A stretch of DNA of 64,000 nucleotides, taken from the NCBI RefSeq assembly GCF_019059575.1, contig NW_024883035.1, positions 62,001 to 126,000 on the forward strand, written 5' to 3'. This DNA comes from Amphibalanus amphitrite. Its lineage: Eukaryota > Arthropoda > Thecostraca > Balanomorpha > Balanidae. Below the pieces are notes generated by a model. It had not been told where the DNA came from. It saw nothing but the letters and a program-made list of their open reading frames with translations, and did not search any database. This document shows positions 37,001-48,600 of this stretch, piece after piece; positions within the stretch are counted from its first letter, which is position 1; each line of letters begins with the position of its first letter. The position numbers and the translations under genes are program-made.

Positions 37001-37774
37001 CACACAGTCGCGGAATAAAAACTGCCAATCCGACAGATCGAGCCGACTTGACGAGAAAATGGTGAGATTGAAAATCCCGTCGAAACGAAACTCCATAGAC
37101 TCGCCTGTAGACACCGCACGGAGCAAGGGCTTGATGGATGTAAGGAAATAGTGTTTGACGTAAATAGTAACATTTTAAAGCGTTATGAGTCCTTATTGAT
37201 GTGGGTAATTAAATAGTTTTTCCTCTCATGATCGCTACATATGTCATCTGCAAAAAGAACCAGACAAATGAGGCACTGAGTGAATAGTAGTTGTTACCAA
37301 AGCTTGTTTTTCTTTTCTTTTCATCGATCAAGCGAGGGACCGAACAAGAACATATCGTAGGTATTTGGTAATTTTGAAACAAAGTTCGGCGACATTACAG
37401 GCTTGCTGATCTTCAAAGACTGCTATTCATTCACAAAATCGAGTCAAAAGTACGCCATCGCCGCTAACTGGCGCCTACTCGCAGTAAGACTGAACCATTA
37501 GTTTATGACGTGAAAATCTATTTTTCACGCATAAAGATTGATAATTTCACAATGCGTTTATCGTGGCTGTGGGAAGGGTGCAATGAAAGTTTTGATTAAT
37601 TATTCTTCATGGAATAAATTAAGGTGGGTATAAGAAGTGAAATATTTGCTAAAAAAGTAATGTGTTTCACCGATTCATTGTGTAGTGTGTAACGATGCCA
37701 AAAGTGATACCTAGTGTACTTCCGTATGTTTTGAGTTTTGAAGAAAGAGAAACATTGGTTGGCTTGCTGTCTTA
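34041..37774. other. No recognisable gene
   Basis: Includes CpG-rich patches near 35740-36030 and 36130-36350 and AT-rich stretches elsewhere. No splice-bounded coding segment, RNA gene or element end was recognised. Confidence 0.4.
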
Positions 37775-37958
37775 AGGCTGAAACAGACTCTTTCCGCGTT
37801 CAGGAAATCGCATGCGAGAGCCTATTCAAATACATTATAATTCTTCTCGCATCAATCGCTTGCGGGAGGTGCGTGTGATTGATGCGAGCGTGCTTCCATG
37901 TATTTGAATAGGCTCTCGCATGCGATTTCCTGACTGCGGAAAGAGTCTGTTTCAGGCT
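37775..37958. mobile_element. Foldback MITE with TTA target, 184 bp
   Basis: Almost the whole element is a hairpin. The left arm starts AGGCTGAAACAGACTC and the right arm, read inverted, starts AGCCTGAAACAGACTC. Pairing runs on for about 60 bases with very few mismatches and resumes with CTCGCATCAATC. Direct TTA copies flank it at 37772-37774 and 37959-37961. TTA duplication and tips suggest the PIF/Harbinger superfamily. Confidence 0.85.
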
Positions 37959-37961
37959 TTA

Positions 37962-39134
37962 TAGAGGGTTCTGTCAACTTACGAGTATCCACTCATTCTT
38001 AATAATCTAACTTATAAGGTTTCATCATTCCGTTTAATTTTGTATGCCTCAGTAGTAGAGGCTGGACCTGTTGAGTACCGGTCGGGTACTATGGAGGCAT
38101 TCATTAGAGCTACATCATTTCACAAAACTGTGGGACAAAGATTATCAGGTACGACATAATAACTTATTTTTAAATGGCTTTTATATTTTCCTCAGACACT
38201 CGTGATAAGACACTATTCGCGACGTTACCAGCGGGTCAAAGACGTCACGGATGCCATTATGCTGCCATCAAATTTACCCCTTGTGCATTTAGCTAGCACA
38301 GCTAATTTTAGATATCTGCTGAACCAGCAACAAACATTTTTCATTTGCTTCTCGATTCAGCTTTACCGCAGGCTGAATTTTAAACCACAAATTGAATCAA
38401 ACGACATCAGTATAGCTGAGGCATGAACAAGTCACGCTATTTTTCAGTCCGTTGAGCAGCCGTCAGCTTTTCTGGGCAAAATGAGTGGCTGGGAATTCCC
38501 GACACATGTCACACCGTGGTACCGCCGGCCGAAATTTATTGTTGTTGCCGAGTTTTACTGGCAGCTTTGCCAGAGCGCAGCTGGAGATTTATTACTACAG
38601 ACTGGAATAAAAGGATAGATAATTACAAGTTTAAGCCCACGCCATGGATGTAATATTTCGGTTTTACATTTTAATTACCTCGGCTTGCCTCTTCTTGCAG
38701 CGGGTTGCCAATTGGTGAGAAGCTCGAGTGCAATGGCTGAATGAATGTTATGACTTGCATTCCTATTCACCGTATTCGCCTCAAAATAGCGTTGCGTCTC
38801 GGCGCTAAAGGCTATGGTAATTTCAGTCGGAGTCGCGCCCGCTAATTAGAATTAGAAATCCTTGCTTCGTTATTAAGATTCAAGTTAGAATGCGAACTCG
38901 TGCCCCTGGGTGATATCAATTTGCCAGTATTGTTCTCAGGAAAATGGTGAAAGATGCAAAAGGTTGTTCTTGATGCAGTTTCTAATGTTTTTGCCGTATT
39001 GTCCTATTTGAAAATATCTTTACACTGAATCCAGTAAACATTTATTGTACGAGTATAACTGAGGAGAAGCTAACGTCACATGCAAGGCCGTATGTCACAT
39101 GCATTAGAATGTCCGCTTTTATGCTGTTATCCAA
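37962..39134. other. No recognisable features
   Basis: AT-rich intergenic or intronic sequence. No supported exon. Confidence 0.4.
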
Positions 39135-40018
39135 CCAGTAAAACGCCTTTTGGGCGAAGAACGAGCGAGCGAGATAGTGAGCCCTGCACGTGCGGAAGGG
39201 CGAGAGGGTACTTCCAACGGGCTTGTGCAAAGCACCCTTCTAACCGGTCGCTAGCGGTGTGCCAAATTTGAACGCAATCGGCCCAGCCGTTCCTGAGATC
39301 TGGAAGCGGCATTCTGCACGTGCGCACGTGCAAACGGGGTCCAAACTGACTTTTGCACGGCACCCTACTAACCGGTCCCCAACCGTGTACCAAATTTGAG
39401 CGCAATCGGCCCAGCCGTTCTCGAGATCTGGAAACGCCCCCTGCACGTGCGCACGTGCAGTAGCCCCTAACCGCAACACATGGGAATGCATTGCCTGGTG
39501 GTTGCCTACCTGTATGCCAAGTTTCAGCGAAATCGCCCCAGTAATTACCGAGTTACTGAAATGGGAACAAATTTGGCACCTCTTATTGTTGTATTTTGCA
39601 CGTGCACTGGGGGTCACTCACATAGATCAAGAGTATCCGACCTTTGGTAGAAGGGGTGCAGCTACCCTATAAAATTTACCGCAAGTCAATCGTTCAAGCC
39701 GCGTGAGATATGGGCCTCTCAAAATCACTACTTTTGCAAAACTGCTTGAACACCCTTGACTTTTCACGTGGCACGTGCCACGACGGTCACTGAGATGTAT
39801 CAAAAGTAGTCAATTACGGGGTAGAAGGGATGGGGCTACCCAGCAAAAAAGACCGCAGGCCAATCGGTCCAGCGGTTGCTGAGATATAAGCCTCTCAAAA
39901 GCGTTACAGGCCGGGCCGGGCCGGGCCGGGCCGGGCCGGGCCGGGCCGGGCCGCTCATACTGAGATTTTTCCGTTATATTGAAATGACTTCGCTTCGCTC
40001 GCTGCGCTCGCTCGCTCG
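39135..40018 (-). repeat. CACGTG-punctuated modular repeat, copy B (inverted)
   Basis: Reverse-complement copy of 18261-19122 along its full length with scattered substitutions. It is about 22 bases longer, mainly because its (GGCCC)n tract has about seven units instead of four. All five modules and their GCACGTGC closers are kept. Confidence 0.85.
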
Positions 40019-40597
40019 TAACCACAAGCGTGATAAACGTGCTTATTTAGCGTGAGACTCCCTTTTTAAAATTTGAGAATACAAAAGATAGGATGTGGTT
40101 ATCACCTGACACATTCATCCACCGGCTAGACGCAAATCACATGCCTATTTAGGCGTATTAGAAAAAAAAAACTAACTGCGAGTATACGCAGGCTTCTAAG
40201 TTACTCAACACAAATTATTACTTTCCAGAGTAGTTGATCTGGAACAGTTTGACGCTCAGGGCTTGAAATATGGCTTGACTGAAAAAAAGATGTTTGACTA
40301 CGTTTGCATGTGCTCGCAAAGTCGTCAGCCATGAGCTAATCGTCATGAATAAAGTGGTGGCAGGCACTTGCACTTGCCCATGTTGTGCCCGCATAAACTA
40401 ATGTTTAATGGATGGATTTTTCTTATCGAGTTCACCAATCACCCACATGGCTAAATTTAAGTTACTGTTCCGCCCGTGCATAGACAAGTCAAGTTATAGG
40501 CAATTAGGCATTTTCATATCAAGTTCAGAAATTACCCATATCGCATAATTAATTTATTGTCCCTCCCCTACATAGGCCAGTGTATCCCCATTCCTAC
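40019..40597. other. Possible first intron of the gene on the minus strand
   Basis: AT-rich DNA directly downstream of the donor at 40598. Nothing else seen. Confidence 0.35.
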
Positions 40598-40789
40598 CTT
40601 GAAGTTTCCGAAGCCTAGGTGATCACATGAGCACTGACACTCCCTGATGTGTTGCTCCAGGTCCTGTGGCAGCGGCGGCACGCAGGTCAACTCGATACTA
40701 TCAGGGTCAGCCGCGGCAGCCGCCGCCGCTTCCCCTGTCCTTTGACACGAGCTCCCGTTGCACTGACCCCATCGTCGCCTGGTTTCCAT
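40598..40789 (-). CDS. Putative first coding exon of an unrecognised gene
   Basis: On the minus strand an ATG in good context (ACCATGG) opens exactly 64 codons that end at a consensus donor (AAG|GTAGG), phase 0. The peptide has an alanine run (AAAAAAADPDS), then ELTCVPPLPQDLEQHIRECQ and CSCDHLGFGNFK. The closing G-F-G-x-F-K/Q resembles the segment just before the first membrane helix in SV2/SVOP-like and organic-ion transporters. That is only a suggestion from a short motif. An in-frame ATG at 40912 would give a longer N-terminus. The exon sits in a CpG-rich block (about 40640-41200) that would suit a promoter. Confidence 0.4.
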
Positions 40790-41200
40790 GGTAATATGAG
40801 AGGAGAACACAGCCAGTAGGGTGACTACGTCCCGGCACCTCACCACGGACACCGCAGTTACGCCAGCACCGAGAGAAACCCCGAAAGAAACACCGCGTCT
40901 GATCGCTTCCAAGACGCGACGCTACACTGAGATAGACACAGCTGCCGAAAACACACACTTTCTCACGCATACACACTGAGACATGACTTCGCAAGTCGTG
41001 GTCACTCGCAATGCCACCACGAGAAAGATCACGTCGTCGACCTCACGCGACGACCACCGCACGCCGACTGAGCTCCCTCCGAGAGTCCAACACCGCCCCC
41101 CAGCGACTGGGCCGGCGCGCACCGCCCCTGACCCTCGCGCTCCTCTGCTCCGACCGGAGCGAGAGAGCGATCGAATTTCATCGGTGAGCTGAGTGCTATG
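40640..41200. promoter_or_regulatory. CpG-rich block, possible promoter region
   Basis: Dense CpG and GC, unlike both flanks, overlapping the putative first exon on the minus strand. On the plus strand a donor-like ATCG|GTGAGC near 41190 could end a non-coding first exon of a rightward gene such as PDCD5; this is inference. Confidence 0.35.
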
Positions 41201-41454
41201 ATCCCGAAGGTGTCGAATGTCGATGATAGCGTTTACTAAATGAGAGGAACGTAGGTGCTCCTTAATTTTCAATCGAGAATCGGGACGATCTTCGTTGGTC
41301 GTACGAAGAGTATATAATTATTCATCATTTTATCTTAGTTGAACCTGTTATCTTTTTGACTTTGTTGTTGAGGTTACCGAGAGGGCATAACAATGTGGTT
41401 CCACTATGAACCTCTTCGCGGATTTTATAACTTCATGAGCCTCTATTCTAATTT

Positions 41455-41476
41455 GCTGTCTGTCTGTCTGTCTGAC

Positions 41477-41509
<33 letters not shown>

Positions 41510-41603
41510 GCCTGCCTGTCTGTCTGTCTGTCTGTCTCTCTTTCTCTCTCTCCCTCTCTCCCTCCCCCTCTCTCCCTCCCTCTCTCTCTTTCTCTCGCTC
41601 TCC

Positions 41604-41680
<77 letters not shown>
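41455..41680. repeat. (TGTC)n passing into (CT)n compound microsatellite
   Basis: About 80 bases of TGTC tetramers, with TGAC and TGCC variants, then CT with CCC and TTT breaks, then about 80 bases of pure CT. Confidence 0.97.
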
Positions 41681-41682
<2 letters not shown>

Positions 41683-42400
41683 TCAGAATCAATCAACCAC
41701 AAAAATAATTACACATCAAAGTAATGCTGTCTGTCAAACTATAATATGCTAACCTTTTACATCTTTTAGCGTACACAACTGCAAGCAGGCACACCCTACC
41801 GTATGTATTTTTTGCGGATCTGTCGCAGACATAGCAGCGACAGAAGTCAGCGGTCCATGAAATGCTAGATGGAAATCGGGATCAAACAGATATTTGTGAC
41901 AAACATTCAGCAGTTACCATCTAAATAGAGTTGCTGATGACTACCTGCCTTATCCTGTCACGCTTTGAGCTACGCATTTTGGCAGCTTCGGCACCGGCTT
42001 CAAGCAAAATTTGCAGCTACGGGCGATGCGTGCTGGCCGACGGATCTAACTCCGGCTGCCGCTCGGATTTCGCATACACACCCTGGTCCGAAAGAATATC
42101 CGGTGCTCCCACATTTGACTAAATCGACATTAGCGTACATTGGTCTAGCTCGGCGGACTTGGGAATGTAGTTTTTACCTCATATTTTATGCTCTATATAA
42201 CTGGCAAGTGACAAGCGTGGACTTTGCTCGCCATGAATTTGCCTGACTTGTGACATGAGAAAAATATAGCCTGACCCGGCTTCAGGCTTCATATTTGTAG
42301 TTTCGACTCAAATCCGTGATACCGGACTCGTAACAGACTCGACTCGGCATTCGTGGTTCGTCCGCTACAGGACAACATACTCGGCGTCAACAACCTCCAC
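41681..42400. other. No recognisable features
   Basis: Mixed unique-looking sequence without supported exons. Confidence 0.4.
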
Positions 42401-42547
42401 CAGGGATGCGGAGCCGGAGCCGGAGTCGGAGCCGGAGCCGCCGGAGCCGGCATATTTTGCCCGGAGCCGGAGCCGGAGCCGGAGCCGTGAAACAATATAG
42501 CCCGGAGCCGGAGCCGGAGCCGGAGCCGCCAAAAAAGGGGGCGACTC
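42401..42547. repeat. Interrupted (GGAGCC)n array, left
   Basis: Blocks of about four GGAGCC hexamers are separated by AT-rich spacers of about 10-16 bases (for example CATATTTTGCC and TGAAACAATATAGCC), giving a higher-order period near 40. Confidence 0.92.
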
Positions 42548-43071
42548 CGGCTCTTTTTTATTTTTTGAAGAGGAAAAAATAATTGACCTAGTTCGGTTTG
42601 ACAGTACAAGGCAGTATAACATATGGTACTGTCATGGGCCATCAAGTGAATGAAAAAAGCCGAATATCCCCAGTATCCCACAATCAACTTCCTGTCTGCT
42701 CCTCCCCCCCCCCCACACGTCTACTGCATCCCCAGAACATGAGGACCGGTCATCAGGTGACGGCCATTGTTTTGAAGCCAGTGCAGTGGACTGCGACTCC
42801 CAGCACCGTCTCTTCCGACCCCAACTCCCCCCCCCCACCCCTCAATGCAGCCGAGACGGGTGTCAGCTTATGATGCAGGTTCAGTGAACTCCGATTCGCG
42901 GCGACTGCGTTTCCAATGCCATCGCTTCCTAGTCCTTTGTTCTACCAGTTCTCTCCGAGGTGCGTTTGCGCGGGGACGCGGTGAGCCGGTCATGGCCAAG
43001 AGTAACGCGTATAACCAATCCAATTTTTCTTCCACCCGCATTTAATTGATTGCATAGGGGATGTACTGAGT

Positions 43072-43254
43072 CGGAGCCGGAGCCGCCGGAGCCGGAGCCG
43101 CCGGAGCCGGACCATTTTACTCGGAGCCGGAGCCGGAGCCGGAGCCGCCATAACATTTCACCCGGAGCCGGAGCCGGAGCCGGAGCCGATTTTTTTCTCC
43201 GGAGCCGGAGCCGGAGCCGGAGCCGTCTGAAATATCCACGGCTCCGCATCCCTG
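43072..43254. repeat. Interrupted (GGAGCC)n array, right
   Basis: Same hexamer on the same strand and the same blocks-of-four design, with different AT-rich spacers (ACCATTTTACTC, CCATAACATTTCACC, ATTTTTTTCTCC). Confidence 0.92.
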
Positions 43255-43827
43255 CCTCCAACGCTTGGCGAATGTAGAGGAGTATTGCGGCACAGCATAA
43301 CTCCAGGCGCCTACTACTAGTGCCATCTCTGGGCGATATCAAGAAGTATGAATTCTCCCTGCAATGAAGGGAATGTGTTTCTGCCATATGGAAGCAAAAG
43401 TCGTTTGTAGCGCGAGTGTCACAATTGTGGCGAAAGTTCGTGTAGTAAGGTAGGATAGCTAAGTGCCGTATTATTAATATTTTTTTTTAGTTATTTGGCT
43501 GTAAGTTTCAACACCCTGAACTGAACAACTACACTATGGAAGTGTGGGAACTGGGAAGTTTGTTAGGCTTTAAATACCAAAGCCAAAGTGTGGGATGGGA
43601 TCTCTTTATCAATTTAACGTTTTTCAAGTCCAAGTCAGCATCAGCCATCAACCACTTACTTCAAGCTCAGGTTCAAGAGTTTTCTTATCTATCTCAATCT
43701 CCTAGTGCCTATCCATACCTAAGAAAGTGAACTGAATTGAACTTAGATTGTTTGTGCACACTGCACATGAAGCTCGAATAATGTGTTTTTCTTCATGAAT
43801 GAGGGCCAGTGTCAGTGTCATTGTGTG
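43255..43827. other. No recognisable features
   Basis: Mixed sequence; one 64-codon plus frame without a known motif. Confidence 0.4.
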
Positions 43828-44034
43828 CAGGGACATCAACATAGCCAAAGGGGGGCAGGGGGCCATGCCCCCTCCTGAGGACGAAAAATGAAATAAAATT
43901 TTTAAAAACCGCAGCTGCACCACACCTAAAAAAGTGGGCCAAATCCAACGAGCTTTCCTTTTTGGATGGGGTACCTATGACACTAGGCCGTGACCTGTGG
44001 CCCCTCCCTGAGCAAAATCCTGGCTATGTGCCTG
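43828..44034. mobile_element. Small hAT-like MITE relic, 207 bp
   Basis: The left end (CAGGGAC..CATAGCCA) and the right end, read inverted (CAGGCACATAGCCAGGATTT), are related imperfect inverted repeats. The eight bases outside are ATTGTGTG and GGTGTGTG, six of eight matching. Such tips with an 8-base duplication fit hAT. The copy looks old. Confidence 0.45.
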
Positions 44035-44487
44035 GGTGTGTGCATGTGTCAATGTGGGTTCAGTGATCATTTCTCAATCATACATAAAATTGGAATGGTG
44101 TTATTCTTCTGGTGTTGTCATTTTGTTCCTGGTATTGTGTCGGGCTCATCAGAAGGTGTGGCTGCCCAACTGACTGGCTGCATGAGCTTTGCTCTCAAGT
44201 TTGTGTCATTTTCCTGGTTTTCACTGTTTCTTCTGTGTTGCTTTTTTGTCTTGTTTTGATGAAGTTGCTTATTTCACTTGCTGCTGAGACAGCTCAGCAG
44301 ACAAAGCAGGTAGCAAGATATAGGTACCTAATGTACAATGTTGGTACATCATCTATTGTTAAGCTACGTGTGATGTCCTTATACCAAGTGGACGTGGACT
44401 TCGATAAAGCTGGTACCTGACTTATTCGTTTATATTTCAGGCTGGTGAAAGTATCAAATTGGCAAAGAGTGGCAATCTTAGTTCAAG
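44035..44487 (+). other. Region upstream of PDCD5
   Basis: A polypyrimidine-like TATATTTCAG ends at 44440, so 44441-44487 could be the 5' untranslated part of the first coding exon of PDCD5, spliced to an upstream non-coding exon. No promoter element was identified. Confidence 0.4.
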
Positions 44488-45682
44488 ATGGAGATTGATC
44501 CAAGCATGCTGGTAAGTGTGAGAATTTGAGAAAAAGTTTGTGCAGCAATGCATTACATTTTTTTCCTGACATAGGTATATGTGGATTGAACAGATGATGG
44601 AATATCTTTTCTGTTGTTTGTTGTATGTAGTTGTAGCATTTTTTTCTAATCCTTTGTTCTTTCAGCAGGGGGCTGGAGGGGGAAATGCAGCTCAGAATGC
44701 AGAGAAGCAGAAGGAAGCCATGGCCAAGCAGGAAGAGATGAAGAACAGCATGCTGTCCAGCCTGTTGGACCAGAAGGCACGAGCCAGGCGTGAGTATTGA
44801 TCAGCATCTCAACCTCCAGCAGCATTGATGGCAATGCCATTCAAATAGGGATTGATTTTTGAAAGCTACTCACTATAAATGCTGTTCTCTGTACTGAGTC
44901 ACTGACATTATGTAGCTCATCCATCTGCCGCCAAGCACTATTTAACCGGTTTTGTAAGGTTCATCTGGTTTGGTTTACTTTACCACAGACTAGTCCCCTG
45001 TGGCTGTTGGCCGATGCGTACTCCACGGACCGATCAACCCTTCTGACTAATCTTACCTCTGATCTCCTCCCCCCGTGACCTCAGTGAACACAATCTTGCT
45101 GGCCAAGCCGGAGAAGGGCGCCCAGCTGGAGGGTATGCTGGTGAACATGGCACGTTCGGGTCAGATCCAGCAGCGTCTCACCGAGCCGGAGCTCGTCGGA
45201 CTGTTGGAGAGGGTCAGCGACTCGACCGGAAACAGGGCGACGGCTAAGGTCAAGGTGAGGTCACCAGTGTATGGGTGGGGGTGGGGGCAGGGTGTCTTGG
45301 TGGGGTGGAGCTGGGATGTAAGTTCGTGCATGGTTTGGTGACTTTGATGCAGTTGGAAGAAGTGTTCTGGACGAAGTTCGTTGAGCTTACCACGACCTGG
45401 ATATTTTGAACTTAGCCGATGGTCATTAAAATCGGAAATATGAAGATGGAGTCAGCAATAACCAAGTTACATGGATTAGATGTGTTTAACATTTAGGCTT
45501 CTGTTGGTTTTTGAGACATCGGACTTCCCGTGCCCAAAATATTTAGTTTTTTATTGCAGTCTCGGCGCATTCCTAGTGCTTACAGGCGTTGACCGAGTTC
45601 TGTTCGATTTGTATAGTTTGACCGGAGGCGTGCCGCCATGGACTCAGACGATGACGAAGACTACGAAAGTCTTCTGGGATAA
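44488..45682 (+). CDS. PDCD5: Programmed cell death protein 5 (PDCD5), four coding exons
   Basis: PDCD5 is a small helical protein of nucleus and cytoplasm, of the archaeal-eukaryotic PDCD5/TFAR19 DNA-binding family, linked to apoptosis, to TIP60 and to the chaperonin CCT. Proposed exons: 44488-44511, 44666-44789, 45085-45254, 45617-45682. All junctions have GT..AG and the phases agree, giving 127 residues; the human protein has 125. Exons 2 and 3 give the conserved core (NSMLSSLLDQKARARLNTIL, AKPEKGAQLEGMLVNMARSG, then ELVGLLERVSDST). Exon 4 gives FDRRRAAMDSDDDEDYESLL plus G and TAA, the usual acidic tail with five extra residues after DEDY. Exon 1 (MEIDPSML) has a strong start context (AAGATGG) and an in-frame stop nine bases upstream, but it lacks the N-terminal helix normally seen (E-L-E-A-x-R-x-Q-R type). 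The true or alternative first exon may therefore be elsewhere. No AATAAA was seen soon after the stop. Confidence 0.93.
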
Positions 45683-48600
45683 ACTGTGCTGAAAAGAAAC
45701 TGCCACGCTACGGGCTCGAGTTGCGCCCGTCGCGACATCTGTATGAAGTAAACAGCGATGCAGTCACGGAGGTGATTTGGTGGAGCTCGACAATAGCGCC
45801 ACCTATGCCGGCTCGAGAGGTGCTGGCTGGCGTGAACTATCCAGAATCCCTGGTGTGATTTTATTGGTCGGCTAAGCAAAGCATCATACGGACAGCCACT
45901 GCTAAGAGGGATGCGCTCAGGCATGTTGTTTGAGTGCATGCCCCAAATGATGCGATTCAGTGACTTAACCTCGGGAAATAGAGGCTTCCCTGATGTTGCA
46001 TTCATGCATGCTGCCACGGTAAGTCCGATTCACAATGTGAATACTGTGATTCGGAATCGAAAGGCAGCAGACTGGGGACTAGATACTGCCCGGTAGCGGG
46101 CCGGGGGGGGGGACGCTGACATTGGTGTAACACGCTTTATGTTGAACTGAACTGCGGTGCGTTTTTGTACTGACTCACGAGAATACACAACTACCAAATG
46201 TGGCAAGTCTTATGAATTTTATCTTGGAAGCTGTGTTTGTGATAAGATGTCATCCTACGATGAAGTGTGATGTGAATTCATCGAAACATATTCGGATAGA
46301 AACATGAGCAGACGAGCCTTGGTCATGTGTTATAATCACCAGTGAGTAGAGGTCACAGACACAGTCCCTAACGAATAACGTTGCAGGCCTGTGGTGACTC
46401 ACCATGTTATCTAACACGCCTCAGACAATCATCGAGGAAGCTAGCGATGGGCGATGGCTCGTCAGTTCAAGACCTTACTTACAGTGCCCCGTTTTTTTTT
46501 TTTAATAAGCTTGTGAGAAGGCGGAACATTTTCATATATATTTTTGTTCCTCGTGAGTCGTGGTGAAGCATTGCAATTCCCGTTAAACGTGGTCGATCTG
46601 AACTGCTGCCTTTTGGGACTGACTAGATCCTCATTGAGGTGCAAATGAGATTTTCGTTATGTTCAGCAAATTTTAGTTGCCTTGTCTGAATTAATTATCC
46701 ATTTAGGTGATTGTTCTGTGTATTGAAGCACACAAGCTGCATTCACGATAGGGAACATAATTTATGCGTGCTAATGTACAATAATCATGCTACTATATGA
46801 ATGGCATGCAAAGTAACATCGGTACTCAATATCGAGTTTTGCAACTGAAATTAATAACATGATAAATACCTCTACTTGTTTTACTTGCCAGCGACACGCG
46901 ACACATTTACAAATAGCCGTTATCGAGCGGTGTCTCCCTGACAGGCACATATTGCCGGCACCGGGCGTTGCACGCAGTGCGCATACGTAAACGTCCCGTC
47001 CATCGGGTGTGACCCAGCGCAAGCCCGGTATGCCTCATCAGTATGAGCCTGAAGAGGGAGCTGGGTGGTCCCGGCCGCCGTCCACCAATTATCGACGATA
47101 AATCAGAGCTGACTCTGACTCGGCTATATACGGTGCCGGTAGTGGGCCCCAGTGACGTATGCCGACTGTATACACAGTTAATTAGGATAGGTCTTGGAGC
47201 GAGACGCAGAGAGGGCGGATAAGGTGGCTTCTGGTGGTAAAAGACAGTGGTACTGAACGAACCAATACGGTATACCTAACTCAGACACAGGAGTGATCCT
47301 GACTGTTTTTGCTTGGAAGCTATGCTAGAATTAGCTGTGATGCATATGCGTGAGTCGAGCTCTCGTATCGTCTTCGATATGTTTTCACTGCGTTTCGATA
47401 ACTTCCTCTTGTCTCCGGTGTTTTGTAATTTATTTTCATCTAGGCCGTCTGTTTCCGGTGTCGTCAATGACAGGCATATAAATTATAAGTCCTCCCATGA
47501 ACCGCTATTCCATTTACCAGACAGTGACTGAAGCGCTCTCAGCGGCAGGAGGCAGGACGGGGGACGGGACCACTATTGACCTGAAATGGGGCGTGGTAGA
47601 TGGTGACTCAGTGGGTCGGGAAGGGGACGGGGAGTGGGGTGGGCACCTGGGCCCTCACGTGACTTGGTGGGGGTGGGAGATAGTCAATAGGTACGCATGG
47701 GACAAATGTCCATACAGCTAAATTCAGACACCTAACTTATAGTGATCCCTTAGGGCACCATAAGTATGCCAATGCTGAGTAGACGATACCAAATTAGAAT
47801 ACTGGAATAAGGAAACCGCTGTCTCGTCAGTTGTGGATGTCATAGTTTCTTAAATTCACCGTCATGCTATCTTTCAAAATTCATTTATGGCCAGTTAATT
47901 CATAGTCCGTCCATTTATGTCATCTATCTACCGTTCAGGCAAACACAATACATATCAGCTAATTTCGACGCTAAAAGGTCATATTCAGGTATCCAGGAAT
48001 CTCATTATGGTGAACCTGGCCAATGCCACCCACGTTTGACCTACCACACAATGGTCAGATTGAAGTAGGCTAGTCACCGGACATCGGAACCACGCCCGAA
48101 GCAACGGCCGTGAAACGAACCGAACAATGACTCCTTGGAATGGTATTTCTTTCTACCTCGATAGCCGGGCACTGCTGACCGAATCCTCAGTCCATGACCG
48201 TGACCAGATACCAGACATGTCACAAGACGAGTGTGGTACATACGTGAACTACGAGCTAACTGCACCCTGCAAGTCATAGCTAGCGGCTTAGCTCGCTGAA
48301 GTAACTATTTCAACCATGGGAAACACACGCTATGCAATTACGCTTGGTTAATTGTCGAGTTGCACGAAATAACGATTGTAACACAGACCCGAGGCAGTTG
48401 AGGCCTTCAGTGGTCGATTTTGCGTCATTTGTCGCCTTGATACCGATCTCGGGTGGTGGATCCTTAATCGGGATGGCACCACGTCTGTCTCTGCGCCTGT
48501 AAATTTGACCTAAACACTTTGGCCTGGCCCCTGGGGGCAGGTGGAATGCCACTGTGACCTGTGTCATGGTGGGGTCTTCAGGGCACCGAGCGTGCGAGCC

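Larger units (their letters stand above)
42401..43254. mobile_element. Possible element bounded by CAGGGATGCGGAGCC inverted ends
   Basis: The left edge reads CAGGGATGCGGAGCCG and the right edge CGGCTCCGCATCCCTG, exact inverted repeats of 16 bases. Directly outside are CCTCCAC and CCTCCAA, a near-match that could be a target duplication. The span holds two (GGAGCC)n arrays near its ends and about 530 bases of other sequence between. No transposase. It could also be two independent hexamer minisatellites. Confidence 0.45.

Noticed and set aside
42401..42547. Interpretation of the GGAGCC blocks with spacers as a CRISPR-like array
   Set aside because: The repeat is a tandem hexamer and the spacers are short AT-rich links; no associated genes and a eukaryotic context.
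43050..43277. Frames with EPEPPEP, RSRSRS and GAGAGA runs
   Set aside because: The same GGAGCC array gives each peptide in a different frame; no start context or splice support.
48310..48567. 85-residue minus frame with a plausible start
   Set aside because: No known domain, no splice context and no composition shift; kept only as an uncertain frame.
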